From: Acidobacteriaceae bacterium
GTDB lineage: Bacteria; Acidobacteriota; Terriglobia; Terriglobales; Acidobacteriaceae
Reading direction: 5' to 3'
Assembly (NCBI GenBank): GCA_003154055.1
Contig: PMCH01000185.1
Span: forward strand, 9,208-35,394
Length of the DNA stretch: 26,187 nt
Positions 15,570 through 24,282 of the stretch are shown here, in pieces (position 1 is the first letter of the stretch; every line of letters starts with the position of its first letter). Under the pieces are notes generated by a model. The model had not been told where the DNA came from. It saw only the letters and a list, made by a program, of their open reading frames with translations, and made no database searches. The translations under genes were made by a program, and so were the position numbers.

Positions 15570-15571
15570 AC

Positions 15572-16516
15572 ATGCAGGCCTTCCACAAACTCGACGACGT
15601 CCCGGCGGACTTTGGTCCCACTCTGGTCTCCGTCGGCAATTTCGACGGCGTACACTGCGCCCACCGTCATGTGCTCGGCGAGATCGTACGCCGGGCCCGC
15701 GACCGGAAAATGAAGTCCGTGGCGGTCACGTTCGAGCCTCATCCCACCCGCATCTTGCGCCCCGATCACAACCTTCGGCTCCTCACGCCAACTCCGGAAA
15801 AGCTGCGCCTGCTGGCGGCCACTGGCATCGACGCAGTCCTCCTGCTGCCGTTCACGCGCGACTTGTCGTTGATGACTCCGCACGATTTTGCCGACCAGAT
15901 TCTCCGGCAGCGATTACAGGCCCAAGAAGTCCACGAAGGCTACAACTTTCATTTCGGCCACAAGGCCGCGGGAGACATCCAGACTCTGCGTGAACTCGGC
16001 GGTGAGATGGGATTTGAAGTCCACGACTATCCCGAGATGCGTATGCGTGGCGAACCGGTTTCGAGCAGTCATATCCGCAAGTTGCTGGCCACAGGGCGAG
16101 TCAGCCGTGCCCGTCATCTGCTGTCCCGTCCCTTCAGCATCTTGTCGACGGCCGGCCGTGGCCGGGGCTACGGATCGAAGTACACGGTCCCGACCATCAA
16201 CCTGGCCCGCTACGAAGAACTGGTCCCCAAGGACGGCGTCTACGTGACCCGCACGCGCGTGGGTGAAGAGTGCTTCGACTCGGTCACCAATGTCGGGAAT
16301 CGTCCCACCTTCGGCGCCGAATCCTTCGCGATGGAAAGCCACCTGCTGAATTTCCATCCGCTCGAGCTGTCGGCCGACACCGAGGTGGAACTTCACTTCC
16401 TCGATCGGTTAAGAGATGAAATCAAGTTCCCTTCGGTGGACGCATTGCGAGAGCAGATCGGCCGGGACGTGGCGAAGGCAAAGCGCTACCTGCGGCTCCT
16501 GGGAAAAAGGGCCTGA
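15572..16516 (+). CDS. ribF: Bifunctional riboflavin kinase/FAD synthetase
   Basis: Converts riboflavin to FMN and then to FAD in the cytoplasm. The 314-residue length matches bacterial RibF. The N-terminal adenylyltransferase domain carries SVGNFDGVHCAHRHVL at about 15-30 and the later SSSHIRKLLATG motif near 165-176. The C-terminal kinase domain has GRGRGYGSKYTVPTINL, GVYVTRT and NVGNRPTFG, then the LEF-like DTEVELHFLDRLRDEIKF. No clear ribosome binding site precedes the ATG, which sits at the end of a repeat arm. It is followed after 50 bases by the transporter gene. Confidence 0.95.
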   Translation: MQAFHKLDDVPADFGPTLVSVGNFDGVHCAHRHVLGEIVRRARDRKMKSVAVTFEPHPTRILRPDHNLRLLTPTPEKLRLLAATGIDAVLLLPFTRDLSLMTPHDFADQILRQRLQAQEVHEGYNFHFGHKAAGDIQTLRELGGEMGFEVHDYPEMRMRGEPVSSSHIRKLLATGRVSRARHLLSRPFSILSTAGRGRGYGSKYTVPTINLARYEELVPKDGVYVTRTRVGEECFDSVTNVGNRPTFGAESFAMESHLLNFHPLELSADTEVELHFLDRLRDEIKFPSVDALREQIGRDVAKAKRYLRLLGKRA

Positions 16517-16550
16517 TCGCTGTTCGCGGTTAGCCGCCTGCCTGCTGATA

Positions 16551-16556
16551 TACAAT
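16551..16556 (+). promoter_or_regulatory. Possible -10 box of the MFS gene
   Basis: TACAAT (in GATATACAAT) lies 10 bases before the ATG at 16567, with no ribosome binding site between. If used, the leader would be only a few bases. Confidence 0.3.
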
Positions 16557-16566
16557 CCCACCCCAA

Positions 16567-17838
16567 ATGGCGATCGGGCCCATCCAACTGCTGCGCCAAG
16601 CCACCCCGGGCCAGCGCCGCACGCTGCTTGCTGCCGCCCTCGGATGGATGCTCGACTCCTTCGACGCCATGCTGTACGCGCTGGTGCTCACCCATGTCAT
16701 GCGCGACCTCGGCATGTCGAAGGCGACGTCTGGGCTGCTCTATACGCTGACCCTGCTCGCTTCCGGCATCGGGGGCGTAGCTTTCGGCTTTCTTGCGGAC
16801 CGCATCGGTCGCAAGCGCGCCTTGATGCTCAGCATCCTCACTTACTCGATCTGCTCGTTCGCATCGGGACTCTCCACATCCGTGCTCATGCTGGCGGTGT
16901 TTCGCTTCGTTCTCGGCCTGGGGATGGGCGGCGAATGGAACACGGGAGCAACGCTGGTCGCCGAGACCTGGCCGGATGAACTCCGTGCCAAGGCGATCGC
17001 CATGGTGCAGAGTTCGTGGGCGATCGGATACGCATTGGCCGCGCTGGTGGCGGGGATTGTTCTGCAATATTCGAACTGGCGAGTCGTGTTCTTCGTCGGA
17101 ATTCTACCTGCGGTCGTCACTCTTTGGATTCAAAACCGCGTGCCGGAATCAGCAATGTGGCAGGAGCAGCACCGGCTGGCAGCAGATTCGCAGCGCGTCG
17201 CACAGGCACAACACCGGTACGACCACAACTCTTTCCTGCGCATCTTCCACCCGCCTTATCTGAAGAGCACGATTGCGCTGCTCCTGCTCAACTTCTTCGG
17301 CATGTTCGGATGGTGGGGCTTGTTCACCTGGTTTCCAGCCTACCTTTCGCTGCCGATTGCGCAAGGCGGGCGCGGCTTCGACGTGAAGGACACGACCATT
17401 TTGTTGGTCGTCTTCAACCTTTTCGGCATGTTCCCCGGATACGCCAGCTTCGGATGGGTCGCCGACCATCTCGGCCGCCGCCGATCGTTCATGCTCTATA
17501 CATTCGCCGCGGCACTGTTGGTGCCCCTGTACGCCATGGCACGCTCCACAACCGCGCTTCTCCTGCTGGGTACCGTTGTTGCCTTCTTCGGCACTGGGTT
17601 CTTTTCCGGCTCGGGGATTATCGGCAGCGAGATCTTCCCCACCAGCGTTCGGGCGCGAGCTCTGGGGTTCACCTACAACGGGGCGCGAACACTGAGTTCA
17701 CTTGCCCCGTACGTGATCGGACGGGTCGGCCAGGTCAAAGGACTGAACTGGGCTTTCTATCTGTGCGCGGCCGCGTTCCTTCTAGCAAGCGTTATGGCGA
17801 CACAACTCCCGGAGACGAAGGGGAAACAGCTGACGTGA
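16567..17838 (+). CDS. MFS transporter, sugar/organic acid type
   Basis: A 423-residue inner-membrane transporter with about 12 hydrophobic segments. It starts LGWMLDSFDAMLYALVL, the helix-1 Asp motif of the sialic-acid/aromatic-acid/metabolite:H+ symporter group. Motif A appears twice as expected: FLADRIGRKRALM near 77-89 and WVADHLGRRRSFM in the second half. GLGMGGEWNTGATLVAETW follows helix 4 and is characteristic of this group. The substrate is unknown; symporters of carboxylates or sugar acids are the closest idea. The 3' end overlaps the convergent DUF2569 remnant by 47 bases. Confidence 0.85.
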   Translation: MAIGPIQLLRQATPGQRRTLLAAALGWMLDSFDAMLYALVLTHVMRDLGMSKATSGLLYTLTLLASGIGGVAFGFLADRIGRKRALMLSILTYSICSFASGLSTSVLMLAVFRFVLGLGMGGEWNTGATLVAETWPDELRAKAIAMVQSSWAIGYALAALVAGIVLQYSNWRVVFFVGILPAVVTLWIQNRVPESAMWQEQHRLAADSQRVAQAQHRYDHNSFLRIFHPPYLKSTIALLLLNFFGMFGWWGLFTWFPAYLSLPIAQGGRGFDVKDTTILLVVFNLFGMFPGYASFGWVADHLGRRRSFMLYTFAAALLVPLYAMARSTTALLLLGTVVAFFGTGFFSGSGIIGSEIFPTSVRARALGFTYNGARTLSSLAPYVIGRVGQVKGLNWAFYLCAAAFLLASVMATQLPETKGKQLT

Positions 17839-18296
17839 CGGGATGTGTTTCGTAGGTCAGCTTTACGCGCACGGAATTCACCAGGTAGGCATACCAGCAG
17901 ACGGTGTAAACCAGTCTTCCCATTACGATCTTGAAAAGATCAATTTCCATTCCGCTCATCGCCAGCATCGAGTACAGCATGATGACAATAACCGCGGCGA
18001 TCACAAGATACGCTTTTGTGACTCGCGGACCGCGAGGATTCTCGCTCCACAAGAGGTATCCGCAGTACGCGCTGAAGAGAGCTAGCCCTGCATAGGTCAC
18101 GAATACGACCGATAGCCTTAGCACGGTGGTTTGCGGAAGATGCCACGGGTGCAGCAGGTTTCTCATGGCAATGAACGCGATCCTTAAAATGGGTTAGGGG
18201 AGCAACGACCGTAAGTGATAGACAGAAAAATGTGAGCCAGCCACCGACCCCGATCAACTTCTGTTGCTCATTCGTAGTCTGATTCAGTAATGCCAT
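17792..18296 (-). pseudogene. DUF2569-like membrane protein gene, broken by a frameshift
   Basis: The start MALLNQTTNEQQKLIGVGGW at 18296 has GGTAG just upstream. The sequence then reads LTFFCLSLTVVAPL, as expected for the first helix of DUF2569 proteins. At about 18187-18200 the hydrophobic reading continues in another frame (PILRIAFIAMRNLLHP, then LSVVFVTYAGLALFSAYCGYLLW and two more helices). The second frame has a stop codon immediately upstream, so it cannot supply the N-terminus. The total length from start to stop is 505 bases, one base more than a multiple of three. Removing one base would give a 167-residue, four-helix protein. It is either a true lesion or a sequencing error. It is the last gene of the minus-strand run, 39 bases after the EamA gene. 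Confidence 0.7.
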
Positions 18297-18335
18297 TTCG
18301 CTACCTGGATTGCCAATCCTACACTGCAATTGCAT

Positions 18336-19295
18336 TCACTCCATCGGCTCGACCACAAGTCCCTCTTCCCGTGCCGCGCGCTCCGGCAACTGAATCAGCA
18401 CGATCGCAATCAGCACCACGACGATGCCCACGGTCTGCAAAGGCCGTAGCAGTTCTCCCAAGGTGATGGCGGCAATCACGATGCTGAAGACCGGCTCCAG
18501 ACAGCTCACAACTACCGCCCGGGTCGGCTCCAGGTGCTGTAGTCCCGCAAAATAGCAGGAGAAGGGACCGAGCACCGACACCAACGCGAAGACCAGCATG
18601 AAGCTCCATTGCTCGCGACCATAGTGCGCGGCGATTACCTTCCACGGTGGATTGACGAACATCCAGAAAGTTGAGGCCGAGAGTAGCACCCAGAGCAGCA
18701 CTTTCCAGCGGTCGTAGCGCGCAAGAACGCTATGGCCACCGACGTTATAGAACGCAAACGAAAATGCGGCGAGCGTTGCCGCAATCACGCCCAGCGTGTC
18801 CATGCGCAAGCCGCCTGAACCCACAAAGCCCACGGCCAGGGCGCATCCCAGAACCGCCAGCGCGACCGCCGCGCTGCGCCGCAACGAGGGTCGCTGCCCG
18901 CCACGCAGCACGACATAGAGCAGCACCCAAACCGGCGCGGTGTATTGCAGGATGATGGCGGTGGCAACGTTCGTTCTCTGGATGGCGAGGTAGTAAAGAT
19001 AATTGGAGGCGGCAACACCCAGCACACCGAGAGCGGCGAACCGAAGCAGGTCGCGACTCGGAACGAGCAGAGCCCTTCCGCCGCGACGCAAGAAAAGAAC
19101 GGGCAGCAACACGAGCAGCGACAATGTCGTCCGGCTCTGGGAAAGAATCAGCGGATCGATTGGACGCAGCGTCCCTCCGCCTGGCAACAACCGTCCTGTA
19201 AAGGCAGCGCGTCCGAGCGTGGCGGCAATTCCCCACAGGAAAGCGGCACTCCCGATGTACAGGTAGCCGCGCAGCGGATGAGTAGCAGCCTTCAC
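18336..19295 (-). CDS. EamA/DMT-family transporter
   Basis: A 319-residue inner-membrane protein with ten hydrophobic segments in two EamA repeats (about 10-145 and 165-305). The first repeat begins GYLYIGSAAFLWGIAATLGR, and AIQRTNVATAIILQYTAPVWV sits at the end of its core. The second repeat ends GLQHLEPTRAVVVSCLEPVF, a typical DMT motif. These proteins export amino acids, metabolites or drugs; the substrate is unknown. The start is a GTG that overlaps the OsmC TGA as GTGA, so the two are probably coupled. Confidence 0.85.
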   Translation of the reverse strand: MKAATHPLRGYLYIGSAAFLWGIAATLGRAAFTGRLLPGGGTLRPIDPLILSQSRTTLSLLVLLPVLFLRRGGRALLVPSRDLLRFAALGVLGVAASNYLYYLAIQRTNVATAIILQYTAPVWVLLYVVLRGGQRPSLRRSAAVALAVLGCALAVGFVGSGGLRMDTLGVIAATLAAFSFAFYNVGGHSVLARYDRWKVLLWVLLSASTFWMFVNPPWKVIAAHYGREQWSFMLVFALVSVLGPFSCYFAGLQHLEPTRAVVVSCLEPVFSIVIAAITLGELLRPLQTVGIVVVLIAIVLIQLPERAAREEGLVVEPME

Positions 19296-19693
19296 GAAAC
19301 GTACTCAATGGCGTAGGTGATCCTGGCCGTTTTCTCCAGCATCGCGGAAACCGAGCAGTACTTTTCCTTGGACAGGCGCACCGCATCCTCCATCGCTTTC
19401 GGCGAGACCTGTCCGCGCACGCGATAGGTGAGCTTGATCTCGGTGTAGACCGCGGGATAGCCCGCTGCCCGCTCCGCTTGAGCCTTCACTTCAAGCCCGG
19501 CAAAGGGCTCGCGCTTCTTGTGCAGGATGCCAACCACGTCCGCAGCCGTGCAGCCGCACAGCGCGATCAGCACCAACTCCATTGGGCTACTGGCGGTTTT
19601 CTCCTTTGCTGCATCCATCACAAGTGAGTGGCGCGACGTCGCCGACCCCACGAACCGCTCGTTATCACTCCAAATTGCGTTTGCTTCCATCAT
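19292..19693 (-). CDS. OsmC/Ohr family protein
   Basis: A 133-residue cytoplasmic protein of the OsmC-like peroxidase fold. Two reactive cysteine positions are seen: Cys46/Cys48 in LIALCGCTAADV and Cys113 in KEKYCSVSAMLEKT. The second motif and the short length resemble the YhfA/OsmC-like subgroup more than Ohr. It may reduce hydroperoxides or handle a thiol-bound substrate. The start at 19693 (MMEANAIW) is chosen because the 15 upstream codons lie in a TTTCTG/GATTGTCG-type repeat tract; no ribosome binding site is clear. It lies between the CDF transporter and the EamA transporter. Confidence 0.85.
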   Translation of the reverse strand: MMEANAIWSDNERFVGSATSRHSLVMDAAKEKTASSPMELVLIALCGCTAADVVGILHKKREPFAGLEVKAQAERAAGYPAVYTEIKLTYRVRGQVSPKAMEDAVRLSKEKYCSVSAMLEKTARITYAIEYVS

Positions 19694-19739
19694 GGGTTTT
19701 TGATTGTCGATTGCTGATTTTCGATTCAGGAGCGCCAAA

Positions 19740-21170
19740 CTATCGCCGGTTATCCGTCATCGGCTCGGGATGAATCAGCACCCGGAACAATTCCGGCGCG
19801 TCCTGCTTGAAGCGGATTTCCAGCGCGGTCTGCACATCGTGGACGCGCGCCAGCGGCATATCGTCGGGCAACGTGCAGTGGCACGAAACATAGAGCCGGC
19901 CTCGCACCTTCTTGAACTGGAACTCGTGAGCGTCGAGCACTTCGGGAAACTCCGCCACGATGGTCTTCAGTTGCCGCTCCAGATCCGGCTCGCGGACGAT
20001 TTGCTCTCCGGTCTCGATGGTCGCTGGCTCACTCTCGATGTGGGTCAGGATAGTCGAGATCTCGGGGACCTCCGAACGCATTTCAAATTCCAGGTGGGTC
20101 ACTTCGTCGTGCGCCTGCTTCATACTGAGCTGCTCATCCAGTTCGAGGTGCTGCTCCACGTGCAACTTGCCGTTCAAGTCTTGCACGCTGACATCGTGCA
20201 CGTTGAAATTGTTGCGCGTAGCCACCGCGCGGATGCGGTCAAAGATATTTTCCGAGTGCCGTGCGCGCGGGGCTGAGTGCACCATTACGTCCGCGTCGGG
20301 CAGCACCTGGTGCACACGCGAAGTCACTTCGTCGGCGACCTGCTCGGAACGCTGGAAGGTAAAGTTGCGGGCGAGTCCCACTGAAACGTCGGCAAAGTAG
20401 CGGTTCCCCGCCCTGCGGATCCGGACCCGCTCCACTTCCAGCACGCCCTCAACGTTGCGAATCTTCTCCAGAATCTGGTTGCGCACACCGGCGGGAGCGG
20501 CATCCAGCAAGGCATCAATCGTCTTTCTCGCCAGCCGCCAGCTCACATAAACAACCACCCCGGCGACGAAGAGCGCGGCGACCGGATCGGCCTGGCGCAT
20601 CCACTCCACATGGTACTTGCGCCCTACCATCACCAGGGCAAGCCCGAGAATCACGACGGCGCTGGAGTAGATGTCGGTCGAAAAATGCAACGCGTCCGCT
20701 TCCAGGGCCTGGCTGTCGTACTTGACGGCGATACGGCCCAGGGCGCGAGAGCGCCAGGCATCCGCCCCGATCGAAATAAACATGACCACAAAAGCCGCGC
20801 TGCTGGGCTCGATGTCCACGCTGTGAAAGAACAGCCGTTTCACTGCCTCGAAGATGATCCAGACGCAGGTCAGCAGCAGCAGCCCGGTTTCGATGAACGC
20901 GGAAAAATTCTCCACCTTGCCGTGCCCGTACTGGTGCTCGGCATCAGCCGGCATATCGGAAACGCGGACCGACAAAAAAGTCACGATGGCCGCGACCAGG
21001 TCCAGTGCCGAATGTGCGGCTTCCGACAAGATTCCCAAAGACCCGGTCGTGATTCCCACAACGACTTTCATCCCAGTGATCGCCAACGCCACCAGTACCG
21101 AGTTCCCGGCGACAGAGCGCTTCTCTGCACGCATTCTTCCCGGGCTGAAAGCGGCCTGTGTTTCCGGCAT
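19740..21170 (-). CDS. Cation diffusion facilitator transporter with extended C-terminal region
   Basis: A proton-driven divalent-metal exporter of the inner membrane. The 476 residues include about six membrane helices in 20-215. The metal site is HxxxD in helix 2 (His53, Asp57, SEAAHSALDL) and HxxxD in helix 5 (His162, Asp166, DALHFSTD), a pattern seen in zinc-type members. Typical CDFs are about 300 residues. Here the cytoplasmic part runs from 220 to 476, roughly three times the usual dimerization domain, and shows repeated alpha/beta-like patterns: LEVERVRIRRAGNRYFADVSV, then HDVSVQDLNGKLHVEQHLEL, then HEFQFKKVRGRLYVSCHCTL. It starts the minus-strand run; the ATG has GATAAT 5 bases upstream. 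Confidence 0.88.
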   Translation of the reverse strand: MPETQAAFSPGRMRAEKRSVAGNSVLVALAITGMKVVVGITTGSLGILSEAAHSALDLVAAIVTFLSVRVSDMPADAEHQYGHGKVENFSAFIETGLLLLTCVWIIFEAVKRLFFHSVDIEPSSAAFVVMFISIGADAWRSRALGRIAVKYDSQALEADALHFSTDIYSSAVVILGLALVMVGRKYHVEWMRQADPVAALFVAGVVVYVSWRLARKTIDALLDAAPAGVRNQILEKIRNVEGVLEVERVRIRRAGNRYFADVSVGLARNFTFQRSEQVADEVTSRVHQVLPDADVMVHSAPRARHSENIFDRIRAVATRNNFNVHDVSVQDLNGKLHVEQHLELDEQLSMKQAHDEVTHLEFEMRSEVPEISTILTHIESEPATIETGEQIVREPDLERQLKTIVAEFPEVLDAHEFQFKKVRGRLYVSCHCTLPDDMPLARVHDVQTALEIRFKQDAPELFRVLIHPEPMTDNRR

Positions 21171-21283
21171 ACCGCATTATCGCTGCGGAGCGCCCCGCCG
21201 CCAACCCCTCCGTGACTGTCCGGCGGCTCCCCGGCATGCTACGATGAACGTTCGTTTTCTTACCTTCCTGGAGGACTACTTAC

Positions 21284-22336
21284 ATGGGTTCGAAGTGGTT
21301 GGCGTGTTTCCTGCTCGGTGGAGCGGCTTTCGGACAGACCATGGCCAAACCGGCGGTTGTGCCCGCGCCCCACGCCGCCGCGGTTTCCGCGGATCAGGAC
21401 GCGAATGCAGCCTTTGCCAAAGTCGCACCTACCGATCCGGTAATCACGATCAAAGGCATGTGTGCAGATTCGGCCAAGCAGGGCGACGCCTGCCAGACAA
21501 TCATTACCCGCGAGGAGTTCGAAAAGCTTGCCGAAGCGGTTCGGCCTGGCATGCCGCCCAACGTCCGGCGGCAGTTAGCGACCTACTATTCTCGCATGCT
21601 GCCGATGACCAAGGAGGCGGAAAAGCGCGCCCTCGACAAGAGCCCGAAATACGCCGAACTGATCCGCTTCGCGCGCATGCAGATTCTTTCCCAGGAACTC
21701 AGCAATGCCTTGCAGCAGGAGTCGCAGAATGTCTCCGACGCCGACGTCGAAAAGAATTACAGGGACAATGCGCCCGCCTTCGAAGAGGCGACCATGCAGC
21801 GCCTCTTTATCCCGCGTGTAAAACAGGTGGCCGTCCAGAAGCCCGGCGCGAAGGAAGAAGAAGTGGAAGCGCAGCAAAAGGCGGGCGAAGAAGTGATGAA
21901 GAAAACCGCTGCCGATCTGCGGGCGCGGGCGGCGAAGGGCGAGGATTTTGAAAAGTTGCAGAAGGAAGCCTTCATGGCCGCTGGCGTGAAGGGAAATCCA
22001 CCCACCACCAAGATGGAAAAAGTGAGGCAAAGCACTCTGCCTCAAGCTCAAAAGTCCGTACTCGAACTTAAACCGGGAGAGGTCTCGACACTGATTTCCG
22101 ATCCCACCGGCCACTACGTCTACAAACTCGTAAGCAAACAGTCATTGCCGCTGGACGCCGTGAAAGCGGAGATCCACAACGCTCTCGCCAGTCAGCGATA
22201 TCGGGATGCGATGCAACCGTACCAGCAGAGCAACATGGATATGAACGCGGCCTACTTCGGGCCGACCAGAAATCCAGCCGCGCCGCCCGCCAAGCCGGGC
22301 GAGGCACCGGCCGAAAACGACGCCGACCCGGATTAA
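21284..22336 (+). CDS. Secreted SurA/parvulin-like peptidyl-prolyl isomerase
   Basis: A 350-residue exported protein. The N-terminal signal peptide (MGSKWLACFLLGGAAFGQ) is followed by a helical chaperone-like region with conserved ITREEFEKLAEAV. A central stretch at about 165-300 resembles the parvulin domain: MQRLFIPRV, then a charged helix with KAGEEVMKKTAADLRARAAKGEDFEKL, then LKPGEVSTLISDPTGHYVYKLVSK. The classical parvulin active-site signature is not obvious, so a chaperone without isomerase activity is possible. The last 40 residues are Pro/Ala-rich. GGAGG lies 9 bases before the ATG, the best ribosome binding site in the window. The stop abuts the next start. Confidence 0.8.
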   Translation: MGSKWLACFLLGGAAFGQTMAKPAVVPAPHAAAVSADQDANAAFAKVAPTDPVITIKGMCADSAKQGDACQTIITREEFEKLAEAVRPGMPPNVRRQLATYYSRMLPMTKEAEKRALDKSPKYAELIRFARMQILSQELSNALQQESQNVSDADVEKNYRDNAPAFEEATMQRLFIPRVKQVAVQKPGAKEEEVEAQQKAGEEVMKKTAADLRARAAKGEDFEKLQKEAFMAAGVKGNPPTTKMEKVRQSTLPQAQKSVLELKPGEVSTLISDPTGHYVYKLVSKQSLPLDAVKAEIHNALASQRYRDAMQPYQQSNMDMNAAYFGPTRNPAAPPAKPGEAPAENDADPD

Positions 22337-23392
22337 ATGGAAACGGTGAAACCAACCGTCATCGTCACGGGAATTTCGGGTAATCTCGGCCAGCGTCTGG
22401 CGCCGCTGCTCTGCGCCTACAACGTGGTCGGCGTTGATGTCGCCCCTCCCGGCGGTGCCCAGCCCGACCGCTTCGTCCCGATGGACCTGGGCAAGGAGGA
22501 CTCCACTCGCGAGTTGTTCCTCCTGTTTCGCGAGGTTCAGCCGTCGTCCGTCGTCCACCTGGCGTTCGTAATCGATCCGCAGCGCTCGGGTGTGCTGGAC
22601 GCGAATCGGATGTGGCAGATCAACGTGGCCGGCACCGCGCGCGTGATGGAGGCCATCACCGAAGCCAACCGAAATTCTGTTGCCACCATCCGGCAATTCA
22701 TTTTCCCCAGCAGCGTCTCTGCCTATGGTTCTGACCTGCCCAGGCCTGTTTCCGAGGACGCGCCGCTCCAGGCTCACACGCTCCCGTACGCCATTCACAA
22801 GAGAGAAAGCGATCTGGTGGTACAGCAGCGGGCACCCTCGCTGCGCGGCTGCAGTATTTTCCTTCTTCGCCCGCACATTTTTGCCGGCGCGACGGTGGAA
22901 AACTATCTGATGGGGGCGTTCCGCGGAACGCCCAACGGAAAAGGCAAGCGCGCCGCTCGGATGCGGCAGGAAGGCAAGCGCCTGCCCTGCATGATGCCCT
23001 TTGGCCAGAAATACCTGGATAACAAGATTCAGTTCATCCATGTGGACGATATGGCACGCCTGATCGCCTATCTGCTGCAACGGGAACCGGAGGCGCAGCG
23101 GCTGACGATCCTGAACGTGGCGGGACGGGGCGAGCCTCTCACCTTCGGTCAGTGCATTCAGATGGCGCGAGCAAAACTGTTACGGGTTCCGGGCAGATGG
23201 GCAATGCGAGCCGTGCTGCAACTCCTGTGGAACCTGAAAATTTCTGCTATTCCGCCGGCTGCTGTTCCCTACATGACCGGCGAGTACGTCATGAATACCG
23301 ATCGCCTGAAGAAATTTCTTGGGCCGGATTATGAACACGTCATCCAGCGCACCATCACCGACGCCTTCGCGGATTCATTCCAACAACCCTGA
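22337..23392 (+). CDS. NAD-dependent epimerase/dehydratase family protein (extended SDR)
   Basis: A 351-residue extended short-chain dehydrogenase. The nucleotide-binding glycine motif TGISGNLG is at 11-18, and an acidic residue follows strand 2 (VGVDVAP). FPSSVSAYG at 123-131 supplies the active-site serine, and Tyr151-x-x-x-Lys155 (YAIHK) the catalytic pair. IQFIHVDDMARLIAYLL is also typical. Sugar-nucleotide epimerase or dehydratase are the usual activities, but the substrate is unknown. The ATG directly follows the TAA of the parvulin-like gene, so the two are probably cotranscribed. Confidence 0.85.
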   Translation: METVKPTVIVTGISGNLGQRLAPLLCAYNVVGVDVAPPGGAQPDRFVPMDLGKEDSTRELFLLFREVQPSSVVHLAFVIDPQRSGVLDANRMWQINVAGTARVMEAITEANRNSVATIRQFIFPSSVSAYGSDLPRPVSEDAPLQAHTLPYAIHKRESDLVVQQRAPSLRGCSIFLLRPHIFAGATVENYLMGAFRGTPNGKGKRAARMRQEGKRLPCMMPFGQKYLDNKIQFIHVDDMARLIAYLLQREPEAQRLTILNVAGRGEPLTFGQCIQMARAKLLRVPGRWAMRAVLQLLWNLKISAIPPAAVPYMTGEYVMNTDRLKKFLGPDYEHVIQRTITDAFADSFQQP

Positions 23393-23396
23393 AATG

Positions 23397-23515
23397 CAGT
23401 GATCGCAGAGCACGCGGGGAAAAACAGGCGTTCCTTTCGCATTCCTCCGAGCTCCCTGGTGTCCTCCGTGGTGAGGACTTTTCTCGGCGTTCTCCGCGTT
23501 TCTGCGCTTGAAGAT
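23397..23515. repeat. Intergenic imperfect palindrome between convergent genes
   Basis: GCAGAGCACGCGG at 23405-23417 faces CCGCGTTTCTGC at 23494-23505. Between them are CTCCGTGGTGAGGAC and related tracts. This is a longer, more diverged member of the GCAGAG/CTCTGC family also seen at 41-82 and 25413-25500. It fills the 131-base gap between the epimerase gene (+) and ubiE (-). Confidence 0.45.
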
Positions 23516-23523
23516 TTCTGATC

Positions 23524-24279
23524 TCACTTCACGCCGCGATATAACCCCGCCACCCCGAACGTGTACGGAGTCCACGAAGCCTGCTGGAAGCCCGCCTGCC
23601 GCATGCGTTCCAGCATTTCATCGGGCGCCGGGAAGCGTTCGACCGACGCTGGCAGATAGGCATATGGGCCTCGAACTCCCGATATCATGGTCCCGACCGC
23701 CGGCAACACTCTCTTGAAATAGACGCGATATATTTTGCCCACCAGTCCGCGCGGTTCGCCGAAATCCAGAATGCCGCACTGGCCGCCCGGCCGCAGCACC
23801 CGGGCAATCTCCCGCAAACCCGCGTCATAGTCCGCCAGATTGCGGAAGCCGAAGGCCGCCGTTACCAGGTCGAAGTGAGCATCCGGAAACGGCATCCGCA
23901 GCGCATCGGCCTCGACCCAGCGGAGAGTTGTGCCTCTCCCTTTCGCGATCGCCCGTTGCAGCATGGCGTGCGAGAAGTCGGCGCCAATGATTCTTGCTGC
24001 CCCTGAATTTGCCCGCCGCCTGAGGGCAAATGTCATGTCACCGGTGCCGCAGCAGAGGTCAAGCACCCGCGCATCCCGACGCTTCAGGATGGAATCGAAG
24101 GTGCGCGCCGCCCGCCACCACCACACCCGGTCGGTGTTGAACGACAAGACGTGGTTCAACAGGTCATAGCGCGGTGCGATGGACGTGAACATCTCCCGCA
24201 CCGCCTTGCCGGCCGATTCGCGGTCGCGCGCTCCCACCGGAGCCGCGCCCACAATCCGAGTGTCCGATCCCTGACTCAT
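23524..24279 (-). CDS. ubiE: Demethylmenaquinone/ubiquinone C-methyltransferase
   Basis: The SAM-dependent methyltransferase that makes the last C-methylation of menaquinone or ubiquinone. The 251 residues show the family N-terminus REMFTSIAPRYDLLNHVLSFN, SAM motif I VLDLCCGTGDM, the GADFSHAML acidic-residue region, DALRMPFPDAHFD and AFGFRNLADYDAGLRE. The C-terminal GLYRGVK is the family ending. In a presumed acidobacterium menaquinone is the likely substrate (MenG). It starts 3 bases after the aroB stop, so the two are in one operon: aroB feeds chorismate, the precursor of menaquinone. Confidence 0.92.
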   Translation of the reverse strand: MSQGSDTRIVGAAPVGARDRESAGKAVREMFTSIAPRYDLLNHVLSFNTDRVWWWRAARTFDSILKRRDARVLDLCCGTGDMTFALRRRANSGAARIIGADFSHAMLQRAIAKGRGTTLRWVEADALRMPFPDAHFDLVTAAFGFRNLADYDAGLREIARVLRPGGQCGILDFGEPRGLVGKIYRVYFKRVLPAVGTMISGVRGPYAYLPASVERFPAPDEMLERMRQAGFQQASWTPYTFGVAGLYRGVK

Positions 24280-24282
24280 CGC

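Noticed and set aside
18187..18200. Programmed frameshift in the DUF2569-like gene
   Set aside because: A C-rich run is present but there is no classical slippery heptamer with a downstream stem that I can identify, and the family is not known to use recoding. A lesion or sequence error is simpler.
20854..21951. Open frame of 365 codons on the plus strand across the CDF/parvulin boundary
   Set aside because: It spans an antisense part of the CDF gene, the divergent promoter region and an out-of-frame part of the parvulin-like gene. The Arg/Gly/Ala-rich product has no known pattern.
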